A program made the translations under genes and the position numbers. Positions 22,330 through 33,440 of a stretch of DNA of 64,000 nt are shown in pieces. The notes beneath the pieces were generated by a model. It ran no database searches and was not told the origin of the DNA. It saw only the letters and a list, made by a program, of their open reading frames with translations. Source of the stretch: Guillardia theta CCMP2712 (lineage: Eukaryota; Cryptophyceae; Pyrenomonadales; Geminigeraceae); the NCBI RefSeq assembly GCF_000315625.1, contig NW_005434595.1:280895-344894 (forward strand), in the 5' to 3' direction. The number at the start of each line of letters is the position of its first letter. Positions within the stretch are counted from its first letter, which is position 1.

Positions 22330-24932
22330 ATGGAGCTGCAAGAAAGATCTATCTTGCCCAGGAGGATGGAAGCGAGACTAGAAGATATCATGCACAACAA
22401 GACATCTCAAGATATCATGCACAACAAGACATCTCAATGCGAATATTCATGACCTTCTCTTCTCTTCTCCTCTTCCTCTTCGCTCCTCTCCGCCATCGTC
22501 GCGAGGCTTCCCGCCAATCGAGCCCTTAGCATCCGAGCACTGAGATGATCAAGAGTCGTCCGGAGGACTCCGGCCCGCGGCCCGCCGGGGGAGCCGCTCC
22601 CCGGGCCGGCGTCGTCACCTCCGCCGGACTCTGAGTCCGAGCGGCTGAGCCGCTGAGCCGCCAGGCCGGGCTAGACGGCGGCCGGAATCACGGGGACCGT
22701 GCGGGCCCGGCCGGCGGGCCCGGAGGGCTGCGCCGTCCGTGCGCTCCGAGCGGCTCCCGAGGGCCGGAGTCCCGGAGTCCGGTGGACGAGTCACCGCCGG
22801 GGGCACCCGTGACCCGGCGTGGCATCGGTGATCATGATCGCCGGGATCGGGCCAGCCGCCGCTCCGGAGCAGCCGGTGCCCCCCGCCGCCGGGGCCACGG
22901 CGTGACGGTGCGCCGCCGGACTAGGCTACTAGCCATGCGCCCGGCGTGAACTTGAATGCTATCATGGATAGCGGCTCAGTCCGACCCGGGTACCGTACTA
23001 TCGGAGGCCCTCCGGCGATACTCCGAGGCACTGAGGGTACCGTTCAAGGGGCCGTAAGTTCACTGCGGTTCCCGGAAGTTCCATATATCATCAGTGGCAT
23101 GATGACATCGCGGCCCGGGCCCGGCCGCCGTCCGAGTCACTGGAGCCATCAGTCGGCTTGGAGCCCGGTTCGGAAGTTCACTGACTCCGGAACTCCGACC
23201 GTCGACAAAGTTAATTTAGTTGAATCAGAACGAGGACAATCTCCGAGGCTCGGAGCCTGTCGGAGCCGGCCGCTATTATTCCCCAGTCACACCCCCATCC
23301 CGTGCTCCCCACCCCCTAATTTCCCAGTTACACTACCCCAAAATGTTAAAAGTCACACTACCCGGTACATTATCGTGACCATTCACCCCTGTTTCCTGCC
23401 ATCAATACCCCACCTCTCCTCCCTACACCCACCCTGTTTCCTCCATTCGTCCAGAATTGTTCGAGTGGGTACGAGGAAAAATTGAATCAGATGCTACCAC
23501 CCCGGTACAAATCTGACTACCCTTTAATTGTTGTTTCGAAATCAGCCTTGATACTACCCTACCCCCTTGTGAAGCTGAACTTGTACGATATCCCGTGCAA
23601 TGGACCCCATGCGTTTGAACCCCACCCAGTAGGTAACAACTGCTGACATTGCCCCACCCTCATGGTTGACGGGATTTTATAATTTTTATAAAATGCAATT
23701 ATCATGGGGTGGGGTCAATTCTTCTGTACCCAAATCTACAACCCCTACCCCCTTTTCTTGATACCTTCTCGACATTTTTTTGACCCCTGGTGCGGAACAT
23801 ACTCCATTCAAAAAGTCAACTACTACCCTACCTTTCATACTCCCCCCAGCCATTCTTCATACCCCTCCTGGAACTGTGGCCAACAATGTACCCCGTCAAT
23901 ACACCCCACCCTCGATCCAAACATTCAGAATTCACTACATGAACCCCCTCTCCATCGGTACCACCCACCCATCCTACCTCCCACCCACCCCTTCAAATTG
24001 ATACTTCTTCAACTTATTGGGGGAGTAGGGTGTGGTATCTCCCCACCCACCCCATTCCTTTCTGCTCCCCTATTAGCATCTTTTCCTAACAAATTGCTAG
24101 TACCGGGGTCCTATCATGCCTACGAGCCGAAAAGTGAACCATTCAGATATCAAATCCCTAATAGTTCTAGGATTCAAAGATATTCAGTTTAACGAGCCCT
24201 TGAATAGTTCTTGTGAAGTTCAGTGCATCCGTTGGGAAGGTCCATAGTTAACGATGGCAGCTGTGAGGGGAGGAGTGAAAGAGGAGGAGGTCATGGTGAA
24301 GAAGGATGAATGGGCGATTGGGTGAGAATGAAAGAAGTCTTACATCATCACTGGATCAAGAAGGAGAAGACTTGCAGTTTCATTTGAGGCCTTGAATGAC
24401 TAGGGAGTGAGGATAAGTCTATTTTGTGAAATTGTATCGAACGGGGCGGTTAGGACACAAGTAGATGAAAGAATTGTGTTATAAGCAGGATAACCATACG
24501 AACAGGTGTCGATAATATCAAGATAGCAAGTAAGATACAGATATAAGCAAGATGAAAACTTGCTCATCGATTATATCTGGGTTGCGTAGTGGAAGAGATA
24601 AGGGATGAAATCGACTTGGAGGTTGAGATACATTTCACAACAACAAAAACAACAAAAACAAAAACAAAAACAAAAACAAAAACAAAAACAAAAACAAAAA
24701 AAACAACGAAGGATTGTATTTAGACCAGGCATGGCAAAATATGTTGTAAATCTCCCAGTGAGCAGATGCATGTTGATTCTCTTTGTTTGATGAAGTCCTA
24801 ACCGTAAATAGATTGAACTTGAACATAGGCAAGGCTAGTTTCGAGCGTGTACAGGGCCACATGTTCCGCTGCCGAATTATGAAACACGTGCTTTCACGCT
24901 GAAACAATGCTCACAGGTCGAATGTCTGCGAC
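22330..24932. other. Gene-free region: GC island then CCCTACCCC-rich desert
   Basis: From about 22560 to 23280 the DNA is extremely GC-rich with interleaved palindromes (CCCCGGGCCGGCG, GCGGCCCGCCGG, CGGCCCGGGCCCGGCC). From about 23280 to 24080 it switches to C-run DNA (CACCCTACCC, CCCCTACCCC, ACCCCACCC). Then about 800 bases of ordinary AT-richer DNA lead to the next gene. Two open frames here (22946-23485, 23704-24192) show only simple proline/serine/histidine composition and are not credible genes. Directly repeated 19-mers (AGATATCATGCACAACAAG) occur at about 22382-22420. Confidence 0.7.
24648..24705. repeat. (CAAAAA)n microsatellite
   Basis: About nine CAAAAA hexamers, preceded by looser CAACAAAAA units, lie about 230 bases upstream of the ankyrin/acidic-repeat gene. 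Confidence 0.9.
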
Positions 24933-27179
24933 ATGTCGGAAGCGGAAGGCCTAGCAGCCTCTCTGAGATCGATTGAAACCAGCGACGCGGGTCCTGAAAT
25001 AGTGCATGCAGAGAGCCATCAATCTACTCCCGATGTAGACGTGCTCAAAACTTCAAGCAGCGGCAGAGCTTCGGAGCAGACAGCTACTGCCCATCGAGAA
25101 CCATCGGACGAGAATGCTGATGAGCCAACACAATCCCACGGCGACCAGCCGTATCCAGAGAAGCACGAGAACGACATCATCCCATCTGAGGGGGGTCAGG
25201 GGCCGGGAGATGGTGCGAGTTTGAATCCGAACCACGAGGTCCCTGATGGAAGCGAGAAACATGAAGGCCAACTCGCAAGCCACAGCGACGAGACAATGAT
25301 GGAGGATCTCAACCTGCCTGCGGAGAGAGCAGGGGAAGAAGCGGGCAAAATGGAGGAACAAGCCGTGCGCGAAGAACCAACGATGACTGTTGACTTGACC
25401 AACCAAGCTGGGGAGAGTCAAAGGGCAGATGAGGGGTTGGGGGACCAAAGTGAAGTACATGCACAAGTGCCGAGCAACACTGACGAGGCGATGATAGACG
25501 AGTTGATCAAACCTTCGGATGGAAGTCGTGGAACAGAGGAGGAGGGAGGTGGAGGGGCGGAAGGGGTGAGCAACGGAGCAGCCAGTGCAGAAATAGAGGA
25601 CATGAGGAATGGGGCAGCACAAGAGCCGAGCCATATCGACGAGAAGATGATAGATGATCTTGTGAACCCGCCTGAGGCGAGTCATAATGCACCACAAGAG
25701 GCAGAGGAGTTGGGGAAGGCGGAAGACGGCGTAACAGGTGACGAGGGTGAGTCTGGATCACATAGACGGCAGCATGTAGAGATCAATCTCAACCACACAG
25801 AGATGTACATAGATGAGAGAGGTGCTTTAGATGCTCATAAGTCAGATATCATTCCCAACGGAACGTCTCACTCCGCTCCTCCCAATGGCATTGTAAGTTC
25901 CCATTCGCTCCCGTCTCAGTCTCGGATCTCAAAAGCAGCCAAACAGGTGGACGAGCTCTGCATGAAATCGCCGCACGCGGCCGCAAGGTACAACACGTTG
26001 AGTAAGCTGCGCAAGCACATCGAGGAGCAGAGATTCAACGTGAAAGACGCAAGCGGTTTCACTCCCCTCCACTTCGCCGCCTGCTACGGGAACAAGGAGG
26101 CCGTCGGCATCCTCCTTCAAGCCAAGGCGTTGGTGAACGAGGTGAGCCAGCAGGGATGGAGCCCGTTGCACGTGGCGTCGAGGAACGGACATCACGGCTG
26201 CATGGTCGAGCTGTTGGAAGCAGGATCGAACCTGACCTTGGAGGACAAGCAAGGAATGTCAGCCCTGCACAACGCCAGCTGCTGCGTGACCGATCAAGGG
26301 TACCAGTGCGTGGTGGAGCTGCTGAAACGAGGCGCGAACGTGAATCAGCTTGACGCGGACAACTGGACTCCCCTCCACTTCGCTGCAAGATTCAACAACG
26401 TGAGCACGCTGCTTAAGCTGCTCGAGTACAACGCGGACCCCAACAGAGCAGACAGAGACCGGTGGACGCCCCTGCACAACTCAGCGAGGAACGGGAGGAA
26501 CAGATGCGTGCAAGAGCTGATCGACCACGGAGCTGATCTGTTCCTCACGACGAGGTATGGGGAGACGGCTCTTCACATAGCTTGCAGGAAGGGCAAGTCA
26601 AAGGTGACTGGATGCCGACCGCACGTGCGCTCTGCTGAAACTCCTCAGGTTGTGGAGAAGATCATGAACAGCATAGAGAAGCTGGGGACAGGCAAGCTGA
26701 CGAACCTGCTGATGTGTCAAGGTAGGAGGAGGAGTGGGCCGACGGGGCGAGCCTGACACGCACTCGCAGACGTGGAGGGCAGGACAGCAGAGGATGTTGC
26801 ATCGTCGGAATACATCCGCTCGCTCCTCCGTCGAGAAACAAGGAGAGGAAGCTCCTACGATTTCGTGCCCGAACTGACCAAGTCGCCCTCGTTCGAAGGG
26901 ACTCGAGTGAAGAAGAAAAAAGGTAGGACATGGCAGTGCCTTAGACCGTTTCTCGAGGCTCCGATCCTCCCTTTCTTTTTCTTGCCCTGCCCCTTTCAAC
27001 CTGTCGTCAAAGTTCCCCCTCCCCTCCCCTCCCCTCCTTCCCCTCTTCTCCCCACTGGTCCTCGCCTCCTCTGCTCGTCTCTCTTCAATATCTATGATCT
27101 ACCTTGTCTCTCGGCCTTGCGCTCTTCTCACCGGATCTAAGTGTCTGTCGCAGGATCAGCAGCCTGTACGATTCTTTGA
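24933..27179 (+). CDS. Ankyrin-repeat protein with acidic N-terminal repeats
   Basis: Four exons (24933-26603, 26649-26721, 26770-26922, 27154-27179) sum to 640 residues. The first 330 residues are acidic, Glu/Asp/Gly/Ser-rich and contain at least three spaced copies of a motif like SHSDETMMEDLNLPAE, SNTDEAMIDELIKPSDGS and SHIDEKMIDDLVNPPEAS. Residues from about 365 onward form at least five ankyrin repeats (GFTPLHFAACYGNKEAVGIL, GWSPLHVASRNGHHGCMVEL, GMSALHNASC, NWTPLHFAARFNNVSTLLKL, RWTPLHNSARNGRNRCVQEL, GETALHIACRKGK). A short basic tail ends KKKKGSAACTIL. Ankyrin repeats mediate protein binding; the partner is unknown. The acidic repeats may be short linear binding motifs (inference). A possible poly(A) signal AATAAA is at 27301-27306. 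No signal peptide is seen, unlike the two LRGG ankyrin proteins in this window. Confidence 0.88.
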
Positions 27180-27300
27180 CCTGTCTGTTTATATTCATCT
27201 CGCACTCTCTCATGCCAGATGCCTTTCGGCCTCTTTCCTTCTTGTTTGCAAGTGTAATGTTTCTCAACCTACACTCTCCTCGAGTTTTGTCTATACAATG

Positions 27301-27306
27301 AATAAA
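27301..27306 (+). promoter_or_regulatory. Candidate poly(A) signal of the acidic-repeat ankyrin gene
   Basis: AATAAA lies about 120 bases after the inferred stop codon and just before the convergent channel gene. Confidence 0.4.
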
Positions 27307-27388
27307 TTCAACATGATCAGATGCACTTGTTGAGAGCTCGTAGATCGATAATTGTCTTCATTCTGGACGAGTTCTACAGCACGGCGAG

Positions 27389-27898
27389 TCATCTGCTCCC
27401 TCCTCTCATGAGGCTGGCAGCCTCGCCTCCTCCTCTCCCTCCTCCCTCTCCTCTCTCTTTACCCTGCGAGATTCTATTCGTTCCACTTGCCTCCCTCGAC
27501 GTCCTGTCTTGTGCTGTCCTCTCTCCTTCTCCCTCCACCCCCCCTGCCCTCCTCCTGTCCATGACGTCTTTCTCCATGGCCCACACCTCACTCCGCGGCT
27601 TCAGCTTCTTCTTCCTTATCCCCTCCCCCGGCTTGATGAAGAGCACAGCAGTCGAGAGACCGTTAGCCGACGCCACCTCCGCATGCTCGATCACCCGCTC
27701 CTGCTCCATCACCAGCTCCGTCTCCTTCCTCTCCTGCAGTGTGTTGCTGAAGATGACCAACTCCGCCTTCACTGGCCTGTCGCTGCTCCCCACCGACGAG
27801 CCTGACGTCTCCTGCGAGCTTGCCTCCTTCCTCTGACCAATCGTTTCCTCCTCGCTGAAGTCACGGCTAGACCAGCTTTCCTGCGGCTCCACATGCCG

Positions 27899-27950
<52 letters not shown>

Positions 27951-30900
27951 GTTCTTTCTGATCCTCGCGGGCTCACAACCTCCTGCTCGCTGTTTTGATC
28001 GTAGAAAGTTCGCATCTTCGACTCATGGAAGCCCAGTCGCAGGCACACGGCTGCTGTTTTGCTCATGCTGCCCTCCCTCTTCTCCAGCGCGATCCACCGC
28101 TCCATATGCTGCAAGCTCCCGAGCTTCTTGCTCGTCCTCCCCGGGAGGTCAACGTATTCCTCCAGCTTCAGCCCAGCTCTTGCCAACTCCCTGTTCGACT
28201 TTCCGTCGATAATCTTGATCGTCACCTCCTCCTCCCCCGCGTCATGCACGGCGAAGGACATGCGCTGGTTCCAGTAGGGGGAGCCGGACAGGACGAGGCG
28301 CGTCCGCTGGATGACCTGACCGACCTCCACCTCGCAGAGGAAGCCGGAGGGGCTGGCGTGCTGCTTGCGCGAGAGGTTCCTCGCTCGGACCACGACGATC
28401 TCGAGGAAGCCGATTGAGCGGCTGTCCATCTCCGGGGACTGCAGCGTGTAGATGGCGTCCTCCACCTGCAGGATCATGTCGGCGTCCGGGTTGGTGATGA
28501 CGTAGGGCATGGGGGAGGAGCCCTTCCATGGCCGCTTGCGGTGGACGCCGAGGGGGAGGGCCATGCAGCGAAGGACGAGGAACTCAAAGAGCTGGACGTA
28601 GCTCTTGCCGTGAAATTCCTTGGGGACGGGAAAGAGCGCAAGCTGGGAGGGATGGACATTGGACTCGGGGAAGGAAGCGAAGGTGCCTGCGTTGACGACA
28701 AGGGCGCGGAGGATGCGGACGAGGTTGGGGTTGTAGAAGGCTTGGCAGGCGAGCTTGTCGAGGATAGAGTTGATGTAGACCTTGCCCGAGGCGAAGAGAG
28801 GCGAGGAGGCTGGGTCGAGGACGACGGTGCTGTTGATGTGCTTGCGCTCTTCCTCGGAGAGGAAACTGATGTTGCTGCTGTTGACAAGCTCGCACACTAT
28901 TTGAGCCTCTGGCCGGACGCGTTGGATGCATTGCTGGATGAAAATGGCGTCTGCGTCCACCAGGTACGACGACTCGGCCTCGTCCGATCGCATCCTTGAG
29001 CTAGAGAGGATGATTGCCTTGCTGAGCCCGAACACTCCAGCTCGAACAAGGTCAGCAGGCTCAAGGGGGGACCCTTGGACGAAGAATACATCCTTGAAGA
29101 AGCAGATCTCAGCCCAGGCGAGCGGCGAAGGCTCTTCGGGATGGAGGATAACAATCTTGAGGAGCGTCTCCTCCGGGAGGAACTTGGGGCGGAGGGTGGC
29201 GATGAAGTGATTGAGAGCCGTCAGAGAGCCGCAGATCAAGACATGGCCCTGCATGTCCTCTAGAGCGTCTCGCTTCACCTCCTCCAGGCTCGTCCTCGTC
29301 TCCCTGCAGTGATACTGCTGGCGGAACTTGTTCATCATCTCCTCTGTGCTCTCCATCTGCGCGTCCTCGTCTGCGTAGTTGACTGCCTGTGCGTGCCCTT
29401 CCTCCTCCTCCTCCTCCTCCTCGTCCTCGTCTAAGATGCCGTAGGAGCTCACAGCCTCCGCGTCCTCCGCGTCGTCCGCTATGAGAAACACGACGGGCGT
29501 GGAGTTGGGAGGGATCACGTAGCGGGCAGGAAAGAGGACGACGCGGGTGCATCCGGAGCAGTCTTTGATCTCGATGGCAAACAGGATACACTTGAGCTCC
29601 CGATAGAGCAGGGAAGAGACTTCACAGAAGAGTTTCCCTCCGAAGCTCCGGCTCAGCCTCGTGCAGTACATCTCCTTGCCGCAGCCGGGTATGTACTCCT
29701 TCTGCCAGTCGAGGCTACTCTCGTCCACGTCTGAGCTGGAGGACACTAGGAGGTTGCAGATGAAGGTAGTAAAACCCGGGCAGAGGCAGTTCTTTCCTAG
29801 CAGGTTCATCTTGATCTCGTCCATGCAGATCACCTGGTTCTGGTGGCTGCCATACATGGACGCCATGAAGTGATGGCGGTTGTCCGGCCGCAGCAGCTGT
29901 ACGACTATGGGGATCTCACTCCCTGCTGTCTGCTGGCTGACAAACTTGGAAATGCTGATGGCTCGGATGATGTTGGCCGTGTCCTCCGCGTACGCATCGT
30001 CCGCAAACTTGTCACAGAGGATGAAGGCAGCTCGGCATCTGGCGGAGTCAGCACGGAACAAGTCGTTCTCCAGGAGGACGGAGCCTTCGAGGTAGACTGT
30101 CTTGGTGGCGTAGAGGGGAGAGCGGAGGAGCCAGAGGAGGCCGGCGGAGGGGACGCCGCTGCCCATGATGACAACCTTGAACTCTTCCAGGTCACCCATC
30201 TTATGATCCTCGTGAAAGAACTCCTGCAGGAAGTCCTGCGTGGAGGCGACGGTGATGTTGCCGCAGAGGAGAACGTGGGGATGCTTGGAGGAGCGGAAGG
30301 AGGCACGAGCCCAGGGAGAGTTCAAGGAGAGGAGAGCCATGAGCCGGTTGACCTGGACAGGGATGAGGGAGTGAGTGAGGTCGAGGAGGAGAGAGGAGCA
30401 GGATGAGTGGAGAGCAGGAGAAGGACGGCAACTGGAAGACACGACATTGACATGGCATGAGGGGAACTAGCTGACCTGGTCACTGATGGTGGCAAGCGAT
30501 GCCAGGATCATGAACATGACGAGAAACTTCCCGACGATCGTGGTAGGATAATAGTCTCCTGCCGACGATATCAATCCTCCTCTCCTGTCTCCTTCCCTCC
30601 CTCCCTCCCTCCCTTCCTCTTCCTCTACTTCACATGACCCTCAAGACTTACCGTAGCCCACAGTGCTGACGGTGATGATGGTGAAATAAACCGAGTCATG
30701 GAAGTTGAAGGAGGTCACCCCCCTGCAAAGCCTCAGCCTCTTTCAACTCTCAGAGTCTCTTCACCAGATGTCGAGCAACTCGTTCAGACTACGGAAGGAC
30801 AGCTCCACCACCTGAAAGTTGATCAGACATTATTCCTCCTCCTCTCCCTCTTCTCTTTTTCCCTCCTCTCCTCCCTCTTCTCTTTCTTCCGCTTGTTCCC

Positions 30901-32328
30901 TTCTCACTCCCTCTTTTTCTTCCTCCTCCTCCTCTCACTCCCCTCCTCTTCTCCTGCATCTCCTTCCTCTACATCGGCTCATACCTGAAATAAACCGGCG
31001 AAGCAGAAGATGAGGCTGATGGAAGTGAGGATGATGGTGTAGACCGCACGTGACACTTCAGCTTGTCCTGTGCTGGGCTTGTTTCTGTTGATCAGACTGA
31101 TAAAGAAAATCAAGAGAAAATCCAAAGACAACAACAAGCCCAACGCCAATTCATAGAGATAGCGGAGAGAGAGGAGGGGGGGGCGGGGGAAGAAGGGAGA
31201 GAGGGAGGGAGGGAGAGAGGGAGGGAGGGAGGGAGGGAGGGAGGGAGGGAGGGACGACCCATGTAGAGAGCATAAGAGACGAGCGACACTTTCGTACTTG
31301 AGCAGCTTGAGGATCTTCAAAACTCTGATGACTCGAAGGAAATTCAACTTTGAGATCCGATTAATGTCATTCTTGGTGTAGCCCGAAGTCGCCGCGTTTG
31401 ACGAGAATGTGATAAGGGGTGGGATGATAGTGATGAGATCTACGACGTTGGTGAACGAACGGACGAACACAAATCTTGATTCTGCCGCATAGAATCGAAT
31501 CGCGTAATCTAATAAAAGAAGATCAGCATGGCGGGTTGTGATAAGGTTTGCCTCACCTAACAAGAAGAAGAAAGTAATGTACACCTCAGCTATCGACAAA
31601 GAACTCAAAATTTTGATTTTAGCATCTGTCAGCTCTCCTTGCCAAGGATCGTAATACGTCTGCACGATGTAGAGACAGACAGACACCAGGCTGAGAAAGC
31701 AATTGACCATCTCGAAGACAAGAGCGTAGGTTGAAACCTGCAACGACAAGAAGGTGAATGAAACCGATCGCTGAACTTGTTAGTAACTTACATGAAGCCA
31801 GTGGTTAAAATCTTTCCTGACCCTTGCAGCCACCTGGTTCTTGTCTTTGATGAACCTGATCAGCTTCTCTGTGTAGGTATTGGTAGGCATCGCTCGTCAG
31901 TGAATCCTTTGAGTCCAGACGTGATAGTTCGTTGCAGGAAAATTGTTCTTATTCACCTCATGTTCTGTTTACAACCATCGTCCTTGAGTCTTCCATGGTT
32001 TTCTGCATCCCGTCGGTGCCACCGCTGCTACCTTGAAAGCTTCACAAAGTGGCCTCGCACCTTGCATCAGACCATCTGGCAATGATGGAGCTGTACAAGC
32101 AAGAGATAAGTGACAAGTGATAAGTGAATTCATGATAATGAAGTTTTCAGTGTATTCTCTGTCTTTGTTACTTTCTGACTCGGACACAAGCACTGATTCA
32201 ACACTGTGCTGCTCTTCCACTACCACTTTCTCTCCCCTCTCCCTGTCGTCATCGTATCCGTCTCCATTGTACATCCTCAGCTCTGTCATATGCCGCTCCA
32301 TCAAGGCACCCCCCCGATACTCCCCCAT
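27389..32328 (-). CDS. BK/Slo-type K+ channel with RCK1-RCK2 and a C-terminal C2 domain
   Basis: The first exon starts at the ATG at 32328. Following exons give transmembrane segments: S1 (about 31740, VFEMVNCFLSLVSVCLYIVQ), S2, S3 (VVDLITIIPPLITF), a basic S4 (LRVIRVLKILKLLK) and S5 (LGLLLSLDFLLIFFISLI). The pore exon (about 30655-30760) reads SVYFTIITVSTVGYG, the K+ selectivity filter, and the next exon DYYPTTIVGKFLVMFM is S6-like. One long exon (27389 to about 30356) then holds RCK1 (HPHVLLCGNITV, DDAYAEDTANIIRAI) and RCK2 (GHVLICGSLTALNHFI). These are the Ca2+-gating ring domains of BK channels (family knowledge). At about 28040-28430 a C2-like domain follows (GFLEIVVVRARNLS, PYWNQRMSF, VTIKIIDGKSN). 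Next is a Gly-Ala hexanucleotide repeat and a charged tail ending at 27389. Membrane K+ channel function is firm; the C2 domain suggests Ca2+- or lipid-dependent regulation (inference). Confidence 0.92.
27899..27950. repeat. In-frame (CTCCTG)n hexanucleotide repeat in the channel gene
   Basis: About eight hexamers on the plus strand encode an alternating Gly-Ala tract on the minus-strand gene, between the C2-like domain and the C-terminal tail. A further acidic (GAG)n-type tract encodes eight glutamates at about 29399-29425, between RCK1 and RCK2. Confidence 0.9.
31187..31255. repeat. (GGGA)n array in a channel intron
   Basis: About 16 GGGA/GAGA tetramers lie in the intron between the S4 and S5 exons of the minus-strand channel gene, so they are pyrimidine-rich on the sense strand. 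Confidence 0.9.
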
Positions 32329-32946
32329 GAGAATATCCAATACTGTACTATCCCGGCACTCACCCTACCCATGGCGATGAATTACACCCCACCCACCTAA
32401 TGAAAGTAAAGTGTCAATTGACCCCTACCCCCAATGTCTCTGAGAAACTAACCCCCAATATGAGGGGACAAGACTACCTTACCCCACCATTGTTCGAGTC
32501 ACCCTGTGTCGACTTTCAGAAAATATAAAAAGTTTTTTATTTGTACTATAAGATCTCTGTCGGTACAATCATTGCCGGGATGTGTACTGCGATTATAATT
32601 ATATACTTTCCACATTATGGTACAAAAGGAAAAAAGAGTCAACATTTCTTGACTGAATTATTCCGAGGTCAGTCACGCAAGTTCAAAAGCCCCGGGCCGG
32701 CGCCGCCACAGGCCCAGGATACTGAGGCTGCAGCGCGGCCGCGTGGCGTGCTTTTTACTCAAAGTTAAGGCGTGCCAGGCGCGGCAGCCTGTACAACCTT
32801 TACTCAAAGTTAAGTTAAAAAGCAGTACGAGTCCTGCCGACTGCTGTCCCCCAAACTTAACGGATACCTTCACTTAACTGCACGCGCGGGACAATCCCCC
32901 CGCGGTCTGTCACAGTGACTCAGACTCGCCCGGCCGCCGGGCGTTC

Positions 32947-32977
<31 letters not shown>

Positions 32978-33440
32978 CGGGCGTGGCCGCCCGGCCGGCG
33001 GCCCGGCGGGCCGGGCCGAGTAGTATTTCATCAGAGTCTTTACTCAAAGTTAAGTTAAAAAATCCGAGACGGTGCCGGAACCTGGGCTACAGCAGCCTGT
33101 GAGTGTTCAATATGCGTGAAAGGGTGGGGTAGTGTGAAGTAACGGTAAGAAAGGGGGTGGGTAGGCGGTCTACAAGGGGTAGGGGTGAGGATGGGGTGGA
33201 ATGATAAAAGGGGTGGTTTGGAGATGAAGAAATGAGGAGTTGTGTGTTGGAAGCTCAACAAAGAGTAAGCAGCGCAGAGATGGGAGGTGTAGGCATAACA
33301 AACATGTGAGCGAACAACTAGGAGTAAAAGCAACCGCAGACTAGGTCGACGAAGTAAGAACAGGGTGATAGAGAGGAATCGAAGGTGGGGAAGGCGTCGT
33401 TGTGTTCAATGACATCCTGATAAAGTTAGGAACAACAAGC
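32329..33440. other. Intergenic region with GC islands and a dispersed AT-rich motif
   Basis: A C-run part (about 32340-32490, CACCCTACCC), AT-rich DNA, then a GC island (about 32690-32750, containing CCCCGGGCCGGCG), a second island (about 32880-33020, with eight CGG triplets and nested GGCCGGGC palindromes), then a GGGGTGGGG/GGGGTAGG part (about 33110-33210). No credible protein is seen. The last 200 bases should contain the CHMP3 promoter. Confidence 0.7.
32754..33062. repeat. Three direct copies of TTTACTCAAAGTTAAG around the GC island
   Basis: TTTACTCAAAGTTAAG occurs at 32754-32769, 32799-32814 and 33039-33054. The last two extend identically to TTTACTCAAAGTTAAGTTAA plus a run of A. Two shorter related pieces (CTTAAC near 32855 and 32873) lie in the opposite orientation. 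The copies bracket the two GC-rich blocks. Confidence 0.9.

Noticed and set aside
22946-24192. Open frames of 179 and 162 codons in the C-run desert
   Set aside because: Composition follows the CCCTACCCC repeats; no conserved-looking segment, and no plausible splice context.
24571-24907. Phe/Cys-rich minus-strand frames over the CAAAAA repeat
   Set aside because: They are direct translations of the microsatellite.
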